A DNA stretch of 23,928 nucleotides from assembly GCA_017998575.1 (NCBI GenBank), contig JAGOCV010000013.1, positions 1 to 23,928 of the forward strand, written 5' to 3'. The notes beneath the pieces were generated by a model. The model was not told the DNA's origin, made no database searches, and was given only the letters and a program-made list of their open reading frames with translations. Positions within the stretch are counted from its first letter, which is position 1; each line of letters opens with the position of its first letter. Positions 8,464-16,505 of this stretch are shown in pieces. The DNA is from Burkholderiaceae bacterium (GTDB taxonomy: Bacteria > Pseudomonadota > Gammaproteobacteria > Burkholderiales > Burkholderiaceae). A program made the position numbers and the translations under genes.

Positions 8464-9417
8464 TCAATGACCCGCGCGGCGGCGGAACTCGCTCGGGCTC
8501 ATGCCCGTGTGCTCGCGGAACACGCGGCTGAAGTGCGAGAGGCTGGAGAAGCCCCAGTCCAGCGCGATATCGGTGATGGGGCGGCTGGCGCCCGCACGCT
8601 CGAATTCGCGCACACAGGCCGAGATGCGCAGCCTGAGGATGTAGCCGGCCAGCGTGTCGGCATCGCCCGCAAAGGCGCCGTGCAGGGTGCGCTTGCTGCA
8701 GCCCAGCGCCTGCGCGATGCCGTCGATGGACAGGCGCGGGTCGCGCAGGTTCTGCATCACGTGCTGGCGGATGCGGTCGCGCAGCGCCTCGCGCTGGGTT
8801 TCGCCGGTGTCGCGGCCGGCCAGCTCCATCAATGACAGGCGCACCAGCTGCATGATGAGTTCGCCCGCGCCGCGCGCCGAGGCCTCGCTCATGTTCGGCA
8901 GCTCCAGGTAGGTGCTGCGCATGGTCTCCAGCGCCACGCGCGAAATGCCGCTGGTGCCGCCCACCTGGCGCGCCAGCACGTCGGCCAGCCGCAGCTCGTC
9001 CAGCGCCATGCGCGCCTTCGGCAGCATCACGATGAGGTGGTCGGAGCGCTCGGGGTTGGACACGGTGTAGCTGCCCGTGGTGTCGTAGAGCGTCCAGACA
9101 CCATTGCGCACCGAAGCCTCGCGCCCGTCCTGCTCCACGCTGGCCGAGCCCTGCCAGGGCGCCACGATCTTGAGGTAGGCCGTCTCGCTGCCGCGCGCCA
9201 TGCCGGGTGTGCGCAGCACGCGGTGGCGGCTGGCTTCCAGGCGCGTGAGCACCACGTCGCCCGCGTGCGAAGCGGCAATGCGGCCGTCGAACAGCGTGTC
9301 GCCGTACAGGTCGGATTCGAGTCCGTTGAAGTGCTTCCAGATCCATTCGCGCCACAGCGGCGCGCGCTCGCGCGGCGCGTGGTCGTCGGTGGTCAGCAGG
9401 GTGGACGCGGCGGTCAT
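8464..9417 (-). CDS. AraC-family transcriptional regulator (FeaR/NphR-like layout)
   Basis: Transcription factor of 317 residues. The N-terminal part (up to about 190) resembles the AraC-binding-like ligand domain of FeaR-type regulators. The C-terminal ~100 residues form the double helix-turn-helix: SIDGIAQALGCSKRTLHGAF is the first motif, and ITDIALDWGFSSLSHFSRVFREHTGMSPSEFRRR the conserved second half. It is divergent from the livK-aldehyde dehydrogenase operon and separated from it by 249 bases, the usual arrangement for a local activator. A CATAAT box on the minus strand (9471-9466) may be its own -10. FeaR-like regulators commonly control aromatic amine or aldehyde catabolism, in line with the aldehyde dehydrogenase in the operon; the effector is unknown. 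Confidence 0.88.
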   Translation of the reverse strand: MTAASTLLTTDDHAPRERAPLWREWIWKHFNGLESDLYGDTLFDGRIAASHAGDVVLTRLEASRHRVLRTPGMARGSETAYLKIVAPWQGSASVEQDGREASVRNGVWTLYDTTGSYTVSNPERSDHLIVMLPKARMALDELRLADVLARQVGGTSGISRVALETMRSTYLELPNMSEASARGAGELIMQLVRLSLMELAGRDTGETQREALRDRIRQHVMQNLRDPRLSIDGIAQALGCSKRTLHGAFAGDADTLAGYILRLRISACVREFERAGASRPITDIALDWGFSSLSHFSRVFREHTGMSPSEFRRRAGH

Positions 9418-9666
9418 GGCTGGATGGAAGGTGGCGCAAGGCCGCCGTGGGATGGCGGACGGACGATTATGGGCAGACCCGCCATGGCCCGGTGTCGTTC
9501 CTGCGGGTTATCCCTAGGCAGCGTGCACGCAATGACAAACGCGGATGCGCGCTCGGCACAGCGCGGGCCGGCCCGGCTTCCTACGATGCGCGTTGACGTG
9601 CGGCCCCCCTTGCCGCGCGCCCCGGGCGACACCCGGACAACCACACACGCAGCCGAAGGAGACGCC
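9418..9666. promoter_or_regulatory. Divergent regulatory region between araC-type gene and livK
   Basis: A 249-base gene-free region. On the minus strand CATAAT (9471-9466) could be the -10 of the regulator gene. On the plus strand TACGAT (9582-9587) could be the -10 for the transporter operon; no good -35 lies 16-18 bases upstream, as expected for an activator-dependent promoter. A strong ribosome site (GAAGGAGA, about 9655-9662) precedes the livK start. I could not identify the AraC-type binding sites with certainty. Confidence 0.45.
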
Positions 9667-10860
9667 ATGAGACACACCACCCGCCGCACCATCCTGCAGG
9701 GCGCCGCCGCGCTGGGCGCCGCTTCGGTCGCGCCCGGCCTGCTGGCCCAGGCCAAGCCGATCCGCATCGGCTACGCCATCGCGCGCACCGGCCCCTGGGC
9801 CGCCGGCGCCCAGGTCAGCCAGGAGCCCAACTACCTGCTGTGGGCCGAACAGGTGAACGCGGCCGGCGGCCTGTCGGTCAAGGGCGGCGCCAGGCGCCAG
9901 GTGGCGCTGGAGAGCTACGACGACCGCAGCGACACCGAAACCTGCGTGCGCACCTTCTCCAAGCTCATGGGCAGCGACAAGGTCGACCTGATCCTGCCGC
10001 CCTGGGGATCGGGCGCCAACTTCGCGATCGCGCCGCTGGCCAACCGCATGGGCTATCCGCTGCTGGCGCCCACGGCCCTGTCGCGCAAGCTCATCGACAT
10101 GAACCTGCCCTACTTCTTCTCGCTGCTGCAGCAGCCCGACAAGATGATGAGCGCGCTGGTCGACATGCTGGTGGCCAACAACGTCAAGACCATCGCCATC
10201 GTCTACATGGACGACCTGTTCGGCCTGGAGAACTTCGCTGCGCTCAACAACGAGCTCAAGAAGACCCAGATCCAGGTGGTCGAGCGCAAGAGCTACCCGC
10301 TGGGCGTGAAGGACCTGGCCCCGGTGCTGCGCGGCATCAAGGACCTGAACCCCGACGCCTTCATCGGCATCACCTATCCGCCCGACACCATCCTGGCCAG
10401 CCGCCAGTCGCGCGAGATCGGCTTCAACCCCAGGTTCTTCTACGCCTCGGTGGGCACGGCCTTCCAGCTCTACAAGAACGTGATGCAGGCCAACACGGAA
10501 GGCGTGATCGGCATGGGCTCGTGGAACGTGAAGACCAGCCCCGAGGCCAAGGCTTACTTCGACGCGCACAAGAAGAAGTTCGACGGCAAGGAACCCGACC
10601 GCTGGGCCAGCGGCCATGCGTGGGCCGGCATGCAGATCCTGCAGCAGGCCGTGGAATCCGCGGGGCTCGATCGCAAGGCGCTGCGCGATCACATTGCCAG
10701 GACCGAGTTCAAGACCATCCTCGGCCCCATCAAGTTCGCGGGCAGCGAGAACGCCTCCATCCCCGGCACCGTGGGCCAGTGGCAGGGCAACGACTTCGAG
10801 GTGGTGTGGCCGCCCGCGCGCGCCACGGCCAAGCTGAGCCCCAAGCCGGCCTGGAAGTAA
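9667..10860 (+). CDS. livK: Branched-chain amino acid-type ABC transporter, substrate-binding protein
   Basis: Periplasmic binding protein of 397 residues (type I periplasmic-binding fold, LivK/Peripla_BP_6 family) that delivers the substrate to the LivHM permease. The N terminus MRHTTRRTILQGAAALGAASVAPGLLAQA has a twin-arginine-like motif, a hydrophobic stretch and an AxA-type cleavage site, so export via Tat or Sec is likely. IRIGYAIARTGPWAAGAQ opens the mature domain as in aromatic-acid and amide binders. The start is fixed by the GAAGGAGA ribosome site. It is first in a six-gene operon with an aldehyde dehydrogenase. The ligand is therefore more likely an aromatic or other non-amino-acid compound, though sequence alone cannot settle this. 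Confidence 0.92.
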   Translation: MRHTTRRTILQGAAALGAASVAPGLLAQAKPIRIGYAIARTGPWAAGAQVSQEPNYLLWAEQVNAAGGLSVKGGARRQVALESYDDRSDTETCVRTFSKLMGSDKVDLILPPWGSGANFAIAPLANRMGYPLLAPTALSRKLIDMNLPYFFSLLQQPDKMMSALVDMLVANNVKTIAIVYMDDLFGLENFAALNNELKKTQIQVVERKSYPLGVKDLAPVLRGIKDLNPDAFIGITYPPDTILASRQSREIGFNPRFFYASVGTAFQLYKNVMQANTEGVIGMGSWNVKTSPEAKAYFDAHKKKFDGKEPDRWASGHAWAGMQILQQAVESAGLDRKALRDHIARTEFKTILGPIKFAGSENASIPGTVGQWQGNDFEVVWPPARATAKLSPKPAWK

Positions 10861-10914
10861 AGCAGCCGCCCTCTCACGCCACCTGTTCCACCGCTCCAAC
10901 GTCAGGCAGTCCCC

Positions 10915-11790
10915 GTGTCCTTCACTTCCTGGGCCGAGCTCGTCGCGGGCGGCCTGATCACCGGCGGCATCTACGCGCTGGTCGCCATCGGGCTCAATCT
11001 GCAGTACGGGCTGATGCGCATCATGAACATCGCCCACGGCGAGTTCCTGATGCTGGGCGCGTTCATCACCTGGTGGGCGCACACGGCATTCGGGCTCTCG
11101 CCGCTGGCGCTGATGCCCGTCACCTTCGCGCTGCTCATGGCGCTGGGCATCGCCATCCACCGCCTGTGCTTCCGGCCGCTGGCGGCGCGCGCGCCCAATG
11201 TGGACGTGTTCGAGGCGCGCAGCCTCATGGTCGCCTTCGGCCTGATGTTCGCGGTGCAGAACACCGCCCTGCTGCTGTGGGGCGGCGATCTGCGCGGCTA
11301 CGACTACTTCACCGATCCGGTGCAGGTGGCCGGCATGCGCTTCACCGCCAACAAGCTGCTGCTGTTCGGCGTGGCGCTGGTGCTGTCGCTGGCGCTCATC
11401 GCGCTGCTGCGCTTCACCTTGCTGGGCAAGGCGGTGCGCGCGCTGATGCAGTCGCCCACGGGCGCGCAGCTGGTGGGCATCAACACGCGGCGGCTGCACC
11501 CGCTGATGTTCGGCATCGGCCTGGGCCTGTCGGGCGCGGCCGGCGCGCTGCTGTCGATGACCTACGAGATCACGCCCTCGATGGGCGAGCCCTACACGGT
11601 GACGGCGCTCATCGTCATCACGCTCGGCGGCTTCGGCTCCATCGCCGGCAGTCTGGCCGGCGGACTCATGCTGGGCGTGGTCGAGGCGCTGGGCATGCAT
11701 TTCACCAGCCCCTCGCTAAAGATGCTGCTGTCGTATGCGGTGTTCATTGGCGTGCTGATCTGGCGGCCCAACGGCCTGTTCTCCAAATGA
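10915..11790 (+). CDS. livH: Branched-chain ABC transporter permease LivH-like
   Basis: Inner-membrane permease subunit of 291 residues with about eight hydrophobic helices. GLNLQYGLMRIMNIAHGEFLMLGAF is the conserved LivH region. TLLGKAVRALMQSPTGAQLVGINTRRLHPLMFGIG is the cytoplasmic coupling loop, and ALIVITLGGFGSIAGSLAGG the conserved C-terminal segment. Translation appears to begin at a GTG (10915), 54 bases after livK; no ATG is suitably placed. The stop overlaps livM by four bases (ATGA). Confidence 0.93.
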   Translation: MSFTSWAELVAGGLITGGIYALVAIGLNLQYGLMRIMNIAHGEFLMLGAFITWWAHTAFGLSPLALMPVTFALLMALGIAIHRLCFRPLAARAPNVDVFEARSLMVAFGLMFAVQNTALLLWGGDLRGYDYFTDPVQVAGMRFTANKLLLFGVALVLSLALIALLRFTLLGKAVRALMQSPTGAQLVGINTRRLHPLMFGIGLGLSGAAGALLSMTYEITPSMGEPYTVTALIVITLGGFGSIAGSLAGGLMLGVVEALGMHFTSPSLKMLLSYAVFIGVLIWRPNGLFSK

Positions 11791-12773
11791 ATCCGCAGTC
11801 TTCTCCCAACAACAACGCGCGCGGCTGGGCCCTGCTGGCCGCCGGCTGCGTGGCGGCCGCCGTGGTGCCGTGGGTGGCGAGCGAGTTCGTCACCTCGGTC
11901 GCGCTGTCGTGCCTGATGTACGTGGCGCTGGCCACCAGCTGGTCGCTGTTCTGCGGCGCCACGCGATACCTGTCGCTGGCCACGGCCGCGTTCTTCGGTA
12001 TCGGCGCCTACGCCAGCGCCACCTTGCTGGACGTGCTGCCCTGGCCGGTGGTGGTGGCCACGGGCGCCGTCATCGCCGCGCTGGTGGCGGCCGTCATGGG
12101 CGCGGCCGTGCTGCACCTGCGCGGCACCTACTTCGCGGTGCTCACCTTCGGCATGACCGAGCTGATCCGCCACGCCGTCACACACGTGGAGAAGTCGATG
12201 TCGGGCACCGTGGGCCGCGTGCTGGTCACCGTTCCGTCCAACGAGACCGTGTACTACACCGTGCTGGCCATCGCGGCGGCCAGCATCGCCTGCGCGCTGG
12301 TGGTGGCCCGCAGCCGCTTCGGCCTGGCATTGAGCGGCATCGGCGCCGACGAGCAGCGCGCACAGACGCTGGGCGTGAACACGCGCGGCGTGAAGATCGC
12401 CGGCTTCGCGCTCACCGCCGCCTTCGCGGGCGCGGCCGGCGCGGCCATGGCCGTGCGCTGGACGTACATCGACCCGCACACCGTGTTCAACCCCTTCATC
12501 GGCTTCCAGACCGTGCTGATCGCCCTCATCGGCGGCGCGGCCAGCATCGGCGGCCCGGTGCTGGCGGCCATCGTGTTCAGCGTGCTGGCCGAAACGCTGC
12601 GGCTGGAGCTGCCCTACGGCTACATGCTGGTGCTGGGCGTGCTGCTGATCCTGTGCGTGCTGTACCTGCCGGGTGGCCTTGCCTCGCTGTGGCAGCGCAA
12701 GCCCCGCGCACCCGAGGCCGCGCCGGCGGCGGATGCGCCACCGCCCACCCCCCAGACCGGGAGCGCGCCATGA
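11787..12773 (+). CDS. livM: Branched-chain ABC transporter permease LivM-like
   Basis: Second permease subunit, 328 residues. Family features are ATSWSLFCGATRYLSLATAAFFGIGAYASA near the N terminus, LRGTYFAVLTFGMTELIRH in the middle, and the coupling loop SRFGLALSGIGADEQRAQTLGVNTRGVKIAGFALTAAFAGAAGA. A C-terminal Pro/Ala tail (about 25 residues) follows the last helix. The ATG at 11787 overlaps the livH stop and the gene ends with an ATGA overlap with livG. The reading frame is also open far upstream through livK and livH, but the permease homology begins here. Confidence 0.93.
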   Translation: MNPQSSPNNNARGWALLAAGCVAAAVVPWVASEFVTSVALSCLMYVALATSWSLFCGATRYLSLATAAFFGIGAYASATLLDVLPWPVVVATGAVIAALVAAVMGAAVLHLRGTYFAVLTFGMTELIRHAVTHVEKSMSGTVGRVLVTVPSNETVYYTVLAIAAASIACALVVARSRFGLALSGIGADEQRAQTLGVNTRGVKIAGFALTAAFAGAAGAAMAVRWTYIDPHTVFNPFIGFQTVLIALIGGAASIGGPVLAAIVFSVLAETLRLELPYGYMLVLGVLLILCVLYLPGGLASLWQRKPRAPEAAPAADAPPPTPQTGSAP

Positions 12774-13546
12774 CCACCCCGATCCACGACACCGCCCCGC
12801 TGCTGCTCGAAGCGCGCGAGGTCACCGTGCGCTTCGGCGGCCTCACCGCCGTCGATGCAGCGAGCGCGCAGCTGCACGCGGGCGAGCTGGTGGGCATCAT
12901 CGGCCCCAACGGCGCGGGCAAGACCACGTTCTTCAACGCCATCTCGGGCGTGATCGCGCCCACCTCGGGCCAGCTCATCGCGCAGGGCCACGACCTCACC
13001 GGCCGCGGGCCGCACCATTACGCTGCGCACGGCATCGCGCGCACCTTCCAGACACCGCGCGTGTTCGCCCACATGACGGTGGCCGACAACGTGCGCTTCG
13101 GCATGCAGTTCGCCGGCCGCCACCGCCGCGCGCCCGCGGGGCTGACGAGCGTGGACGACATCCTCGGCATGCTGGGCCTGGCGCACCTGGCCGCCCTGCC
13201 GGCCGCGGAGGTCACGCCGTCGCAGCAGCGCCTGCTGGAGATCGGCATGGCGCTGGGCACGCGGCCGCAGTTGCTGCTGCTCGACGAAGTGGCCGCCGGC
13301 CTGACCGAGGCCGAGGTGGATGCCATGGCCCAGCGCATCCGCCGCCTGCGCGATGAGTTCCAGCTCACCGTGGTGTGGATCGAGCACGCCGTCACCACGC
13401 TGCTGCGCTACGTGGAGCGCGTGATCGTGCTGCACCAGGGCCGAAAGATCGCCGACGGCACGCCCGCCGAGGTGGTGCGCGACGCGCAGGTGATCGAGGC
13501 CTATCTGGGCGACGAGATAGCCGACACCGCAGAGGCTTGCGCATGA
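12770..13546 (+). CDS. livG: Branched-chain ABC transporter ATPase LivG-like, variant signature
   Basis: Cytoplasmic ATPase of 258 residues that drives the permease. The Walker A motif is GPNGAGKTT (45-53), with the LivG-type region following it (FFNAISGVIAPTSGQLIAQG...GIARTFQTPRVFAHMTVADNV). Walker B and neighbours read LLLLDEVAAGLTEAEVD, with Val where Pro is usual after DE; this I have seen in other LivG-like proteins. The signature motif reads VTPSQQRLLEIGMAL, lacking the LSGG or LSYG core, which is less usual. H and D loops are present (WIEHAV; LDEVAAGL). Starts and ends in four-base overlaps with its neighbours. Confidence 0.92.
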   Translation: MTTPIHDTAPLLLEAREVTVRFGGLTAVDAASAQLHAGELVGIIGPNGAGKTTFFNAISGVIAPTSGQLIAQGHDLTGRGPHHYAAHGIARTFQTPRVFAHMTVADNVRFGMQFAGRHRRAPAGLTSVDDILGMLGLAHLAALPAAEVTPSQQRLLEIGMALGTRPQLLLLDEVAAGLTEAEVDAMAQRIRRLRDEFQLTVVWIEHAVTTLLRYVERVIVLHQGRKIADGTPAEVVRDAQVIEAYLGDEIADTAEACA

Positions 13547-14286
13547 GCGCCGCTCCCCTGACCACCACCGCCGCCACGACGGGTGCCCACCTGCAGGTGC
13601 GCGGCCTCTCGGCCGGCTACAACGGCTTCGAGGTCATCCGCGACATCGAGCTCTCCATCACGCCCGGCCTCACCGTCATCGTGGGCCCCAACGGCGCGGG
13701 CAAGACCACGCTGCTCAAGTCGCTGGCCGGCCTCATCGGCCGCCGCGGCGACGTGACGCTGGCCGGCGACACCTTGCCCGCGGCCGATGCCACCACCTGC
13801 GTGCGGCGCGGCCTGGCCCTGGTGGCCGAGGGCCGCCAGCTGTTCCCGCAGATGACCGTGACCGAGAACCTCGAACTCGGCGGCTGGCTCGCCACACCAT
13901 CGGATCGCTCGCGCCGGCTCGCGCAGGCGTTCGAGGATTTCCCCCGCCTCAGGGAGCGCGCCGGCCAGCTGGCCGGCACCATGAGCGGCGGCGAGCAGCA
14001 GATGGTGGCCGTGGCCCGCGCCATGATGAGCGGCCCGCGCCTGCTGATGCTCGACGAGCCTTCGCTGGGCCTGGCGCCGCGCATGGTCGACGAACTGCTG
14101 GCCATCACGCGCCGCATCGCCGACCAGGGCGTCACCGTGCTGATGGTGGAGCAGAACGTGCGCAAGGCCCTGGCCGCGGCCGATCGCGGTTACGTGCTGG
14201 AACGCGGCCGCATCGTCTCGGCCGGAACCGCCACCGAGCTGCTGAACTCCGACACCATACGCCGCGCCTACCTGGGCGCGGCCTGA
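13543..14286 (+). CDS. livF: Branched-chain ABC transporter ATPase LivF-like
   Basis: Second ATPase subunit, 247 residues. It has GPNGAGKTT (48-56) as Walker A, the canonical signature MSGGEQQMVAVARAMMSGP, Walker B RLLMLDEPSLGLAP and the switch histidine region replaced by MVEQNV, all typical of LivF. Its signature is intact while that of LivG is not, so the pair may hydrolyse ATP asymmetrically. The ATG at 13543 overlaps the livG stop. A Thr/Ala-rich leader of about 14 residues precedes the domain. Confidence 0.94.
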   Translation: MSAAPLTTTAATTGAHLQVRGLSAGYNGFEVIRDIELSITPGLTVIVGPNGAGKTTLLKSLAGLIGRRGDVTLAGDTLPAADATTCVRRGLALVAEGRQLFPQMTVTENLELGGWLATPSDRSRRLAQAFEDFPRLRERAGQLAGTMSGGEQQMVAVARAMMSGPRLLMLDEPSLGLAPRMVDELLAITRRIADQGVTVLMVEQNVRKALAAADRGYVLERGRIVSAGTATELLNSDTIRRAYLGAA

Positions 14287-14352
14287 AGCCGCATCGCTGC
14301 GACCTGTTTCTCCCGCGCGGACACACCGCGCATTCATCCAGAGGACCATTCC

Positions 14353-15804
14353 ATGAACGACATCACCATGCTCATCGGCGGCCAGCGCCGCGCGGCCACG
14401 GGCGGCGCCACCTTCGAGCGCAAGAACCCGCTGGACGGCCAGGTCGCCACGCGCGCGCCCGCCGCCACGCCCGACGACGCCGTGGCCGCTGTCGAAGCTG
14501 CTGCCGCGGCCTTCCCCGCCTGGTCGGCCCTGGGCCCGGGCGAGCGCCGCGCGCTGCTGCTCAAAGCCGCGCACGCGCTCGAAGCGCGCGCCGCCGACTT
14601 CCAGCGCGTCGTGCCCGCCGAGACCGGCGCCTCGGCCATGTGGGCTGGCTTCAACGTGCATCTGGCCGCAGGCATCCTCACCGAGGCCGCCGCGCTCACC
14701 ACGCAGGTGGGCGGCGAGGTGATCCCGTCGGACGTGCCGGGCAGCCTCGCCCTGGGCGTGCGACAGGCCGCCGGCGTGGTGGTGGGCATTGCGCCGTGGA
14801 ACGCGCCCATCATCCTGGGCGTGCGCGCCATCGCCACGCCGCTGGCCTGCGGCAACACCGTGGTGTTCAAGGGATCGGAGCTGTGCCCGGCCACGCACGG
14901 GCTGATCGTCGACGCCATCGAGGAAGCCGGCCTGCCGCCCGGCGTGGTGAACTTCATCACCAACGCGCCGGCCGATGCGGGCGCCGTGGTCGAAGCCATG
15001 GTGGCCCACCCGGCCGTGCGCCGCGTCAACTTCACGGGCTCCACCAAGGTCGGCCGCATCATCGCGCAGACCTGCGCCAGATACCTCAAGCCCACCGTGC
15101 TCGAGCTCGGCGGCAAGGCGCCCTTCGTGGTGCTGGATGACGCCGACATCGACGCGGCCGTGAACGGCGCCATCTTCGGCGCCTTCGCCAACTCGGGGCA
15201 GATCTGCATGTCCACCGAGCGCATCGTGGTCGATGACTCCATCGCCGACGATTTCGTCGCGAAGCTCGCCGCGCGCGCCCAGGCGCTGCCGCTGGGCGAT
15301 CCGCGCCAGGGCCCGGTCGTGCTGGGCTCGGTGGTGGACATGGCCACCGTGCAGCGCTGCAACGCGCTCATCGACGACGCGCTGGCCAAGGGCGCGAAGC
15401 TGGTCATCGGCGGCAAGGCCGACAGCACGCTGATGCCCGCCACGCTGCTCGACCACGTCACGCCCGACATGCACATCTACCGCGAAGAATCGTTCGCGCC
15501 CGTCAAGGCCATCGTGCGCGTCAACGGCGAGGAAGAAGCCATCGCCTGCGCCAACGACAACGAGTTCGGCCTCTCGTCCGCCGTGTTCACGAAGGACACC
15601 GCGCGCGGCTGGCGCGTGGCCCGCCGCATCGAGGCCGGCATCTGCCACGTCAACGGCCCCACCGTGCACGACGAAGCGCAGATGCCCTTCGGCGGCGTCA
15701 AGGACTCGGGCTGGGGCCGCTTCGGCGGCAAGGCCGGCATCGAGGCGTTCACCGAGCTGCGCTGGATCACGTTGCAGACGGGGCCGCGTCACTATCCGTT
15801 CTGA
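14353..15804 (+). CDS. Aldehyde dehydrogenase, salicylaldehyde/vanillin-type
   Basis: NAD(P)-dependent aldehyde dehydrogenase of 483 residues. The catalytic pair is E251 (in VLELGGKAP) and C285 (in NSGQICMSTERIVV), 34 residues apart as E268/C302 are in the classical enzymes. The cofactor region GIAPWNAPIILGVRAIATPLACGNTVVFKGSE and the C-terminal MPFGGVKDSGWGRFGGKAGIEAFTE are intact. GQICMSTER and the PWNAP variant are what I recall of the vanillin, salicylaldehyde and benzaldehyde dehydrogenases, so an aromatic aldehyde is the likeliest substrate; this is family inference. AGAGGA lies upstream of the ATG. It is the last gene of the liv operon, 66 bases after livF and just before a terminator. 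Confidence 0.92.
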   Translation: MNDITMLIGGQRRAATGGATFERKNPLDGQVATRAPAATPDDAVAAVEAAAAAFPAWSALGPGERRALLLKAAHALEARAADFQRVVPAETGASAMWAGFNVHLAAGILTEAAALTTQVGGEVIPSDVPGSLALGVRQAAGVVVGIAPWNAPIILGVRAIATPLACGNTVVFKGSELCPATHGLIVDAIEEAGLPPGVVNFITNAPADAGAVVEAMVAHPAVRRVNFTGSTKVGRIIAQTCARYLKPTVLELGGKAPFVVLDDADIDAAVNGAIFGAFANSGQICMSTERIVVDDSIADDFVAKLAARAQALPLGDPRQGPVVLGSVVDMATVQRCNALIDDALAKGAKLVIGGKADSTLMPATLLDHVTPDMHIYREESFAPVKAIVRVNGEEEAIACANDNEFGLSSAVFTKDTARGWRVARRIEAGICHVNGPTVHDEAQMPFGGVKDSGWGRFGGKAGIEAFTELRWITLQTGPRHYPF

Positions 15805-15827
15805 ACCACAGCGACCGTCGAAGCCAT

Positions 15828-15858
15828 AAGGGCTGGCATCTGCTGGCCCTTTTTCTTT
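15828..15858 (+). terminator. Rho-independent terminator of the liv-aldehyde dehydrogenase operon
   Basis: A stem of ten pairs, AAGGGCTGGC over GCTGGCCCTT (with two central G-U pairs), closed by the four-base loop ATCT and followed by a run rich in T (TTTCTTT). It begins 24 bases after the aldehyde dehydrogenase stop codon. Confidence 0.9.
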
Positions 15859-15905
15859 GTCAGCGCGACCGCACGTCGCGTGACTGACAACAATCGTCAA
15901 CTCGC

Positions 15906-15934
15906 TTGCCCAGCACCGCCGTGCTGCCTACGGT
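15906..15934 (+). promoter_or_regulatory. Probable sigma-70 promoter of the PAAR operon
   Basis: TTGCCC (15906-15911), a 17-bp spacer and TACGGT (15929-15934). It lies between the preceding terminator and the PAAR gene and gives a leader of about 25 bases containing GAAGGGAG before the ATG. The -10 box is moderate. Confidence 0.5.
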
Positions 15935-15965
15935 GCGCCCTTCCACATCACGAAGGGAGCATCGA

Positions 15966-16505
15966 ATGACCAGAAGCTGGATCCGCCAGGGCGACAGCAC
16001 CACATCGCAGGGCGTCGTCCTCACAGGGCTCGCCACCATGACGCACGACGGGTTGCCGATGGCGTTCGAGGGCGACTCGGTGTCCTGCCCGGCCTGCAAG
16101 AGCACGGGCGTCATCCAGTGCGTCGGTGAGCGCATTCCCTTCAAGGGGCCTCATGGACGCGAGGCCGCGCTCGAAGGCGATCTCTGCATCTGCCGGTGCA
16201 CGCCACCGCCTCGGCTCGTTGCGGGGCAACGTAGCGCGACGTCCGAAGGATGGACTGCCTATGCAGAGAAGGACGACCACGGCTTCTTCGCCGGACGCGA
16301 TCCGTATCGCGCGCCCGACCCGGCGCAGAGACGGTTCCTGGTCGTCGATCAGCACAGCGGCGAGCCTCTGCCGAACCGGCGCTACCGGTTGACCTATCCG
16401 GGTGGCGTCGCCGAAGGAAGAACGGACGCGGACGGCCAGACGGAATGGGTCAGCGGTGTCGATGGTGACGAGATCACCATCGAGGTGTTCGCGGAGGGTG
16501 CGTGA
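15966..16505 (+). CDS. PAAR-domain protein with C-terminal extension (T6SS spike tip)
   Basis: PAAR proteins cap the VgrG spike of the type VI secretion system and carry effectors. Residues 1-90 show the PAAR layout: QGDSTTSQGVVLTG, MAFEGDSVSCPACKSTGVIQ and LEGDLCICRCTPPPRLVAGQ. Six cysteines (41, 44, 52, 74, 76, 78) lie in the region that binds the metal at the tip. After a linker (91-120), residues 121-177 (RRFLVVDQHSGEPLPNRRYRLTYPGG...GRTDADGQTEWVSGVDGDEITIEVF) look like a small transthyretin-like beta domain, which may hold the cargo. The ATG is chosen for the GAAGGGAG ribosome site. The stop codon is directly followed by the ATG of the hydrolase gene. No VgrG, Hcp or sheath gene lies in the window. 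Confidence 0.85.
   Translation: MTRSWIRQGDSTTSQGVVLTGLATMTHDGLPMAFEGDSVSCPACKSTGVIQCVGERIPFKGPHGREAALEGDLCICRCTPPPRLVAGQRSATSEGWTAYAEKDDHGFFAGRDPYRAPDPAQRRFLVVDQHSGEPLPNRRYRLTYPGGVAEGRTDADGQTEWVSGVDGDEITIEVFAEGA

Noticed and set aside
9565..9575. GGGCCGGCCC palindrome upstream of livK as an operator
   Set aside because: Short, made only of G and C, and expected by chance in this genome; AraC-type proteins usually bind direct repeats.
9840..11786. Open frame continuing upstream of livM through livK and livH, suggesting a large fusion
   Set aside because: The sequence before 11787 is an out-of-frame translation of livK and livH. The ATGA overlap and the LivM homology mark the true start.
13501..15900. 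Long minus-strand frame opposite livF and the aldehyde dehydrogenase
   Set aside because: Gly/Ala/His/Arg-rich translation without domains; antisense shadow of two intact genes.
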